From contig DNPN01000159.1 in assembly GCA_003501385.1 (NCBI GenBank), forward strand, positions 1-25,962: DNA of 25,962 nt, given 5' to 3'. A program made the translations under genes and the position numbers. This document shows, piece by piece, positions 22,256-25,962 of this stretch. The notes beneath the pieces are model-generated. The model did no database searches and was not told the origin of the DNA. It was given only the letters and a program-made list of their open reading frames with translations. Positions within the stretch are counted from its first letter, which is position 1. Every line of letters starts with the position of its first letter. The DNA is from Rhizobium sp. (GTDB taxonomy: Bacteria > Pseudomonadota > Alphaproteobacteria > Rhizobiales > Rhizobiaceae).

Positions 22256-23080
22256 ATGGCCCTGCAAACCCTGCCAAGCGGCAACAAACAAGATTACCCC
22301 TGGTGGTTGCTGACTCTTGGCGTTCTCGCGCTAGGGCTTTCTATCACCATTGCCGTCAACAATCTCTACGCTCAAGTGTTTGAAACAGTGGCGCGCGGTA
22401 TTGGCGTGACCATCTTTGTCACCGTCTCAGGCTTTGCGCTGGCATCCATGCTGGGTCTGCTGATTGCGCTGACAGGCATGGCAGACAATATTGTCTGGCG
22501 GCAGATCGCGCGGTTTTACATCGAAGTGATCCGCGGCATTCCGGTGCTGGTTTTGCTGTTTTATATCGCCTTTGTCGGTGCGCCCGGCTTTGTATCGCTC
22601 TACAACACGCTGACTTCACCGTTGGTGCAGGCAGGATGGGTAGAGCCCTTGCAGGTGCGCGATGTCTCGCTGATGTGGCGGGCCATCATTGCGCTCACCA
22701 TCGGCTATTCAGCCTTCATTGCCGAGATTTTTCGTGCAGGGATTGAGTCCATAGACAAGGGCCAGATTGAGGCTGCCAAATCACTCGGTCTCACCCGCTC
22801 CCAGCGATTTCGCCTTGTGGTGCTGCCGCAGGCCATCAGGGTGATTTTCCCGCCGCTGTCCAATGATTTTGTCGCTATGGTCAAGGATAGCTCGCTGGTC
22901 TCAGTGCTGGGCGTGGCCGACATCAGTCAGGCAGGTAAAATTTACGCCTCCGGCAGCTTTCGCTTTTTCGAGACCTATTCCATCGTTGCCTATATCTATC
23001 TGATCCTGACAATCGGGTTGTCGTTGATTCTGAGGCGGATTGAGAAAAGCATGCGGGCTCGGGATTTTTCAAACAACTGA
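22256..23080 (+). CDS. Polar amino acid ABC transporter permease (HisMQ type)
   Basis: A 274-residue permease of the His/Glu/Gln/Arg/opine class. It has an N-terminal helix, the typical GIGVTIFVTVSGFALASMLG stretch, FYIEVIRGIPVLVLLFYIAFVG, and the coupling-helix motif EAAKSLGLTRSQRFRLVVLPQAIRVIFPP. It ends with SIVAYIYLILTIGLSLILRRIEKSMR. The inserted region at about 110-140 between the early helices is longer than in typical HisM. Start ATG 22256. Only one permease is encoded, so the channel is probably a homodimer. The expected ATPase gene is not adjacent: downstream is a convergent glycosyltransferase. Confidence 0.93.
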   Translation: MALQTLPSGNKQDYPWWLLTLGVLALGLSITIAVNNLYAQVFETVARGIGVTIFVTVSGFALASMLGLLIALTGMADNIVWRQIARFYIEVIRGIPVLVLLFYIAFVGAPGFVSLYNTLTSPLVQAGWVEPLQVRDVSLMWRAIIALTIGYSAFIAEIFRAGIESIDKGQIEAAKSLGLTRSQRFRLVVLPQAIRVIFPPLSNDFVAMVKDSSLVSVLGVADISQAGKIYASGSFRFFETYSIVAYIYLILTIGLSLILRRIEKSMRARDFSNN

Positions 23081-23107
23081 ACTGATCAAGCGTGACCCTC
23101 CCGAATT

Positions 23108-24121
23108 TCAGGCCAGAGCCTCGTAAAAGCGCAAATATGCCTCCCCGACACCCGGCTTGATCGCATCCACCAAGGGCAGAACCTCGAGAAAGAGCGTATG
23201 CGGGTGTTGAATGGCGTACAGCCGATCAGCAAACGCTCGCGTTTCAAGCGAGTAGTTGTTCGGTTGGCTGGTCACATTGGCGGCAAATCCGGGTAAATAG
23301 ATTTGCGCGCAAGCGATGGCCGCTTCCAAGCGCTCCTTGGCATCAAGCGGCAGTTCACGCCACATCAGCAAGACGTACAAATCGAGGAAGTAGAAAAGAC
23401 TGAGGTACGGCTGCACCGCCTCGGGCAAACCCGCCTGCTGAATGAGGGACCGCATGCGCGTCTCAATCCGGGCCTGCGATGCCCATTGTCCAATATCGTA
23501 ACAGCAAACAGCGGAGGGATCAAAGATAACCTTACCGGAAGCAATCAGCGCGTAGACCAGACACCAATCGGAAAAGCCAGCGCGCAGGGGATTAGACCTA
23601 TGAAATATATTGAATACTTTCACAAACAGATCTGATCTGAAAATACTGTAATACAATGAGTTGTTACCACCATGGCGTAGCGAATATTGGCGAATACGCT
23701 TTGCCGGTGTGGCTTCATCAATAATAAAATCATGGCCACCAATAACGCCACCTTCATCAATCCATGTAAACGTTCTGGGCCTGACGCAGACGACATCACT
23801 GGCCAAATCGACCAAATTCATCGGCTGCTGATCATCCAAACGATAAATCGCATCGTCGTCAGCAAAAGGCATCACAAAAGGCGTCGTCACGTGCTCAAGG
23901 GCATTGATCAGATTGAGGGTAGCATCCTGCGCGGTGGAATGCAGATAGGTTACATTTGCACCCAGACCGCTAAGCCATCGTGCCTTGTCCGCATCTTGAG
24001 AATTATCGGAAATGATGACCCGTGCATTGCATTTGTCAGCGTAAATCAATGCCGACTCGATAGAAAATCGACTTTGCTCAAGCGAGCGGCGGGTTGGAAT
24101 GGCGATAGAGAGGTGGGTCAT
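23108..24121 (-). CDS. Glycosyltransferase, GT-A / family 2-like
   Basis: A 337-residue cytoplasmic protein that opens like a family-2 glycosyltransferase: MTHLSIAIPTRRSLEQSRFS, with ISDNSQD at about 37-43. The acidic nucleotide/metal motif FADDDAIYRLDD (DDD at about 88-90) follows. The second half carries GFSDWCLVYALIASGK and aromatic-rich segments without a family I can name. I place the start at ATG 24121; the longer frame to 24205 has no ribosome site or homology-like sequence. The gene runs toward the amino acid permease and is divergent from the next glycosyltransferase-like gene, so the two are probably related in function (surface polysaccharide or protein glycosylation). The sugar and acceptor are unknown. 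Confidence 0.75.
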   Translation of the reverse strand: MTHLSIAIPTRRSLEQSRFSIESALIYADKCNARVIISDNSQDADKARWLSGLGANVTYLHSTAQDATLNLINALEHVTTPFVMPFADDDAIYRLDDQQPMNLVDLASDVVCVRPRTFTWIDEGGVIGGHDFIIDEATPAKRIRQYSLRHGGNNSLYYSIFRSDLFVKVFNIFHRSNPLRAGFSDWCLVYALIASGKVIFDPSAVCCYDIGQWASQARIETRMRSLIQQAGLPEAVQPYLSLFYFLDLYVLLMWRELPLDAKERLEAAIACAQIYLPGFAANVTSQPNNYSLETRAFADRLYAIQHPHTLFLEVLPLVDAIKPGVGEAYLRFYEALA

Positions 24122-24273
24122 CAATAAGCGTTCCAAAAATTGTTCAGCATTGATTGAACGATGTTGATTGCGCCACGCTGACGCGAGGAAACAAAAGCCT
24201 AGCACCAGCCAGGGACGCTATCGCATCTTTTGTGAATGCCATAGACCGGACCAAATGATAGCGAGATTCTGCC
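24122..24273. promoter_or_regulatory. Divergent spacer between two glycosyltransferase-like genes
   Basis: This 152-bp region must drive both divergent genes. It contains the 7-bp inverted repeat CGCTATC (24216-24222) / GATAGCG (24257-24263) with a 34-base gap, close to the rightward start. It could be an operator or just chance. No other clear promoter motif was found. Confidence 0.35.
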
Positions 24274-25944
24274 ATGTCTAAGCACCTGAATGAAGTAATG
24301 TTGGCCTACAAGGCTGAGAATTTCGCTCAGGTCTACAAACTGCTAAAGCCCATTTTGCGCTCTGGTGCTGATGTTGGTGCGCAGTTTTTTTTAATGTTTG
24401 CTCAAGCCTGCACAAAAATTCAACAGTTCGGTGAGGCAGCAACCTCCTATAGAACGGCGGCCCAATTGCTACCGGATCAGGCCGAACCCTTGCGGGATTT
24501 GGCCGAAAAGCTGAGCTGGAAACATGTAGAGACCCATCAAGTTCATGAGATCATTGGCCTGGTAACAGCCCGCAAGGCAATCCGCTCCAGCAATTGCGAC
24601 GAAGCAACATGGAAAAAATATCGCGCATTGCTGCGTGAAGGCCTGAATATTGACGAAACTCGCATCATGGATCAGGCCATTCTGGATCACCTGCACCGAG
24701 GCGATACGGCCTATTTCTCTCTCGACACACCCCGGCAGCATTTAACCTGGTGTGATCATGAAGCGCTGAGCCACGCCATCGCCGCGCCGCCTCATCAACA
24801 GAGTGAGCGCATCAATAGATCCGTTGAGGAGAAAAGCGTATCACCCCGCATCAAGATCGGCTATTGTCTCGGCAGGGCGAGTGCCGGGTCGAGCCTCCAC
24901 AATCTGATCATAGACATCGCCGGGCGGCATGATCGAACCCGTTTCGAGGTCTGGCTGATCACCGATCAATCGAAACGCATCGCCAGCGCAGGCTCCGTCA
25001 AAACCCTTTCCTTAGCCAAAATACCACCTAAGGCGGAAAGATCCGCCATAGAGGCGGCCGGGTTTGATATCATCATCGACGCCTGGGGGCATTCTGGTGA
25101 TGGTCGGCCCGATCTTTTGCAGCATCGCCTTGCACCCTTGCAGATTGCGATTGCAGGTTTTCCCGGTCCCCGCCACGGCCTTATCTGCGATTACTTCGTT
25201 GGCGACAGCACAACATTGCCGCCGAACGCTCAGGCTTTTTACGGGCAGGCCTGCTGCCATCTGCCGGACGCCTTCATCGCTGGCTTGCCTGAAAAACCAG
25301 CGGCCTCAAGCTCTCGCCAAAATATGGGAATCGCACAGGAGACTGTGATCTTGCTGTCGCTGCATCCCATTGATAAAATCTCTCCCAAAACAGCTGACAT
25401 CTGGTTGCAAATCCTGAAAAAGACCGACAACAGCCTGCTGTGCATGGTGTGCGATAATATCCGGGCGCAGTTCAATTTTCTGGCTTGGCTGAAACGCAAT
25501 GACATTGCGGCCAAGCGCGTGATGTTCGTGTCCCCCCAAAACTCTCAGGAGCAACAACAGTTGCTGGGCATTGCTGACATTGCCCTCGATTGCTTTCCCT
25601 ACAATGGACAGTTCACCAATATCCGTGCTTTGGGCGCTGGCGTGCCTCTTGCCACATTCACCGGCGGACATTTTGCATCCCGCATGAGCGCAAGCCTGCT
25701 GAGAGCGTGCGGACTTGAAAAGCTGATTGTTGCGGATGCGCAAGCTTACATCGCCTTGATGATCAACTTGGCGCAAAATCCGCAAGTCCTGCTCGACCTC
25801 AAAAAGGACGTTCAGTCCGCCGTGAAAACGGCCACGCTGTTCAAGCCGGATCGCTTCACCCGCCATTTGGAAGCGGCCTATTGCACCATGCATCAACGAA
25901 CTATAGACGGCATACCACCATCAAATTTTGCAGTTGAAGCCTAA
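24274..25944 (+). CDS. O-GlcNAc transferase-like (GT41-type) glycosyltransferase with TPR-like N-terminus
   Basis: A 556-residue protein with two parts. The N-terminal helical region (about 1-90) looks like TPR repeats (LKPILRSGADVGAQFFLMFAQACTKIQQFGEAATSYRTAAQLLPD). The C-terminal region (about 192-535) matches the GT41/O-GlcNAc transferase layout: GYCLGRASAGSSLHN, DAWGHSGDGRPDLLQHRLAPLQIAIAGFPG, HPIDKISPKTADIWLQIL (with a lysine where the family binds UDP) and ADIALDCFPYNGQFTNIRALGAGVPLATFTGGHFASRMSASLLRACGL. The 'NGxTT' wording is altered to NGQFTN, and the family's conserved N-terminal catalytic histidine is not obvious. It ends with TAA at 25942-25944. The start has no strong ribosome site. 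Substrate unknown. Confidence 0.8.
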   Translation: MSKHLNEVMLAYKAENFAQVYKLLKPILRSGADVGAQFFLMFAQACTKIQQFGEAATSYRTAAQLLPDQAEPLRDLAEKLSWKHVETHQVHEIIGLVTARKAIRSSNCDEATWKKYRALLREGLNIDETRIMDQAILDHLHRGDTAYFSLDTPRQHLTWCDHEALSHAIAAPPHQQSERINRSVEEKSVSPRIKIGYCLGRASAGSSLHNLIIDIAGRHDRTRFEVWLITDQSKRIASAGSVKTLSLAKIPPKAERSAIEAAGFDIIIDAWGHSGDGRPDLLQHRLAPLQIAIAGFPGPRHGLICDYFVGDSTTLPPNAQAFYGQACCHLPDAFIAGLPEKPAASSSRQNMGIAQETVILLSLHPIDKISPKTADIWLQILKKTDNSLLCMVCDNIRAQFNFLAWLKRNDIAAKRVMFVSPQNSQEQQQLLGIADIALDCFPYNGQFTNIRALGAGVPLATFTGGHFASRMSASLLRACGLEKLIVADAQAYIALMINLAQNPQVLLDLKKDVQSAVKTATLFKPDRFTRHLEAAYCTMHQRTIDGIPPSNFAVEA

Positions 25945-25962
25945 AGCATGTCGCGTTTTATT

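Noticed and set aside
25945..25962. Possible start of a rhizobial dispersed repeat (AAAGCATGTCGCG)
   Set aside because: The match is from memory and only 18 bases remain before the window edge, too little to call a repeat.
1..25962. CRISPR arrays, tRNA genes, insertion sequences, integrases, prophage genes
   Set aside because: No regularly spaced repeats, no tRNA cloverleaf, and no transposase or recombinase motifs were seen in any frame.

Overview
The window looks like a chromosomal segment of an alphaproteobacterium, most likely a Rhizobiaceae member (Rhizobium / Agrobacterium / Allorhizobium type). This rests on protein character (AcnA N-terminus, long Ala-rich L19 tail, FtsY with a long acidic domain) and on the gene order ccmABCDG | yciB-ftsY-mtaB-dapF | ffh-chorismate mutase-rpsP-rimM-trmD-rplS. 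No database search was possible; family calls come from reading motifs in the translations.

Layout. (1) 1-278, minus strand: the 5' end of acnA (aconitase), starting on TTG. (2) 554-3709, plus: cytochrome c maturation genes ccmA, ccmB, ccmC, ccmD, ccmG. A 153-bp inverted-repeat element lies between ccmA and ccmB; its arms can also form G-quadruplexes. (3) 3739-9051, minus: yciB, ftsY, mtaB, dapF and a metallo-beta-lactamase-fold hydrolase, read in the order hydrolase-dapF-mtaB-ftsY-yciB. (4) 9387-13827, plus: translation and secretion genes ffh, chorismate mutase, rpsP, rimM, trmD, rplS. Strong intrinsic terminators follow rpsP and rplS. (5) 13991-21353, plus: a compact accessory cluster of nine genes: a small Cys/His-rich DUF2946-like protein, a PepSY-TM membrane protein, a complete siderophore/cobalamin-type (FecBCD-like) ABC importer, a PCu(A)C copper chaperone, a Sco protein, CopC and CopD. 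Most junctions are 4-base ATGA or GTGA overlaps, so it reads as one translationally coupled operon. (6) 21436-23080, plus: a polar amino acid ABC substrate-binding protein and permease with no ATPase gene beside them. (7) 23108-24121 minus and 24274-25944 plus: two divergent glycosyltransferase-like genes, one GT-A/family-2-like and one with a degenerate O-GlcNAc-transferase (GT41-like) domain.

How the genes work together. The ccm genes export and handle haem for c-type cytochromes, and CcmG supplies reductant for the apocytochrome thiols. The cluster in (5) carries PCu(A)C and Sco, which deliver copper to the CuA site of cytochrome oxidase, and CopC/CopD, associated with periplasmic copper binding and import. 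Finding a FecBCD-type importer, PepSY-TM protein and DUF2946-like protein in the same translationally coupled unit suggests a copper (or copper-chelate) acquisition and delivery system. This is the most interesting part of the window. The ffh-rplS block is housekeeping.
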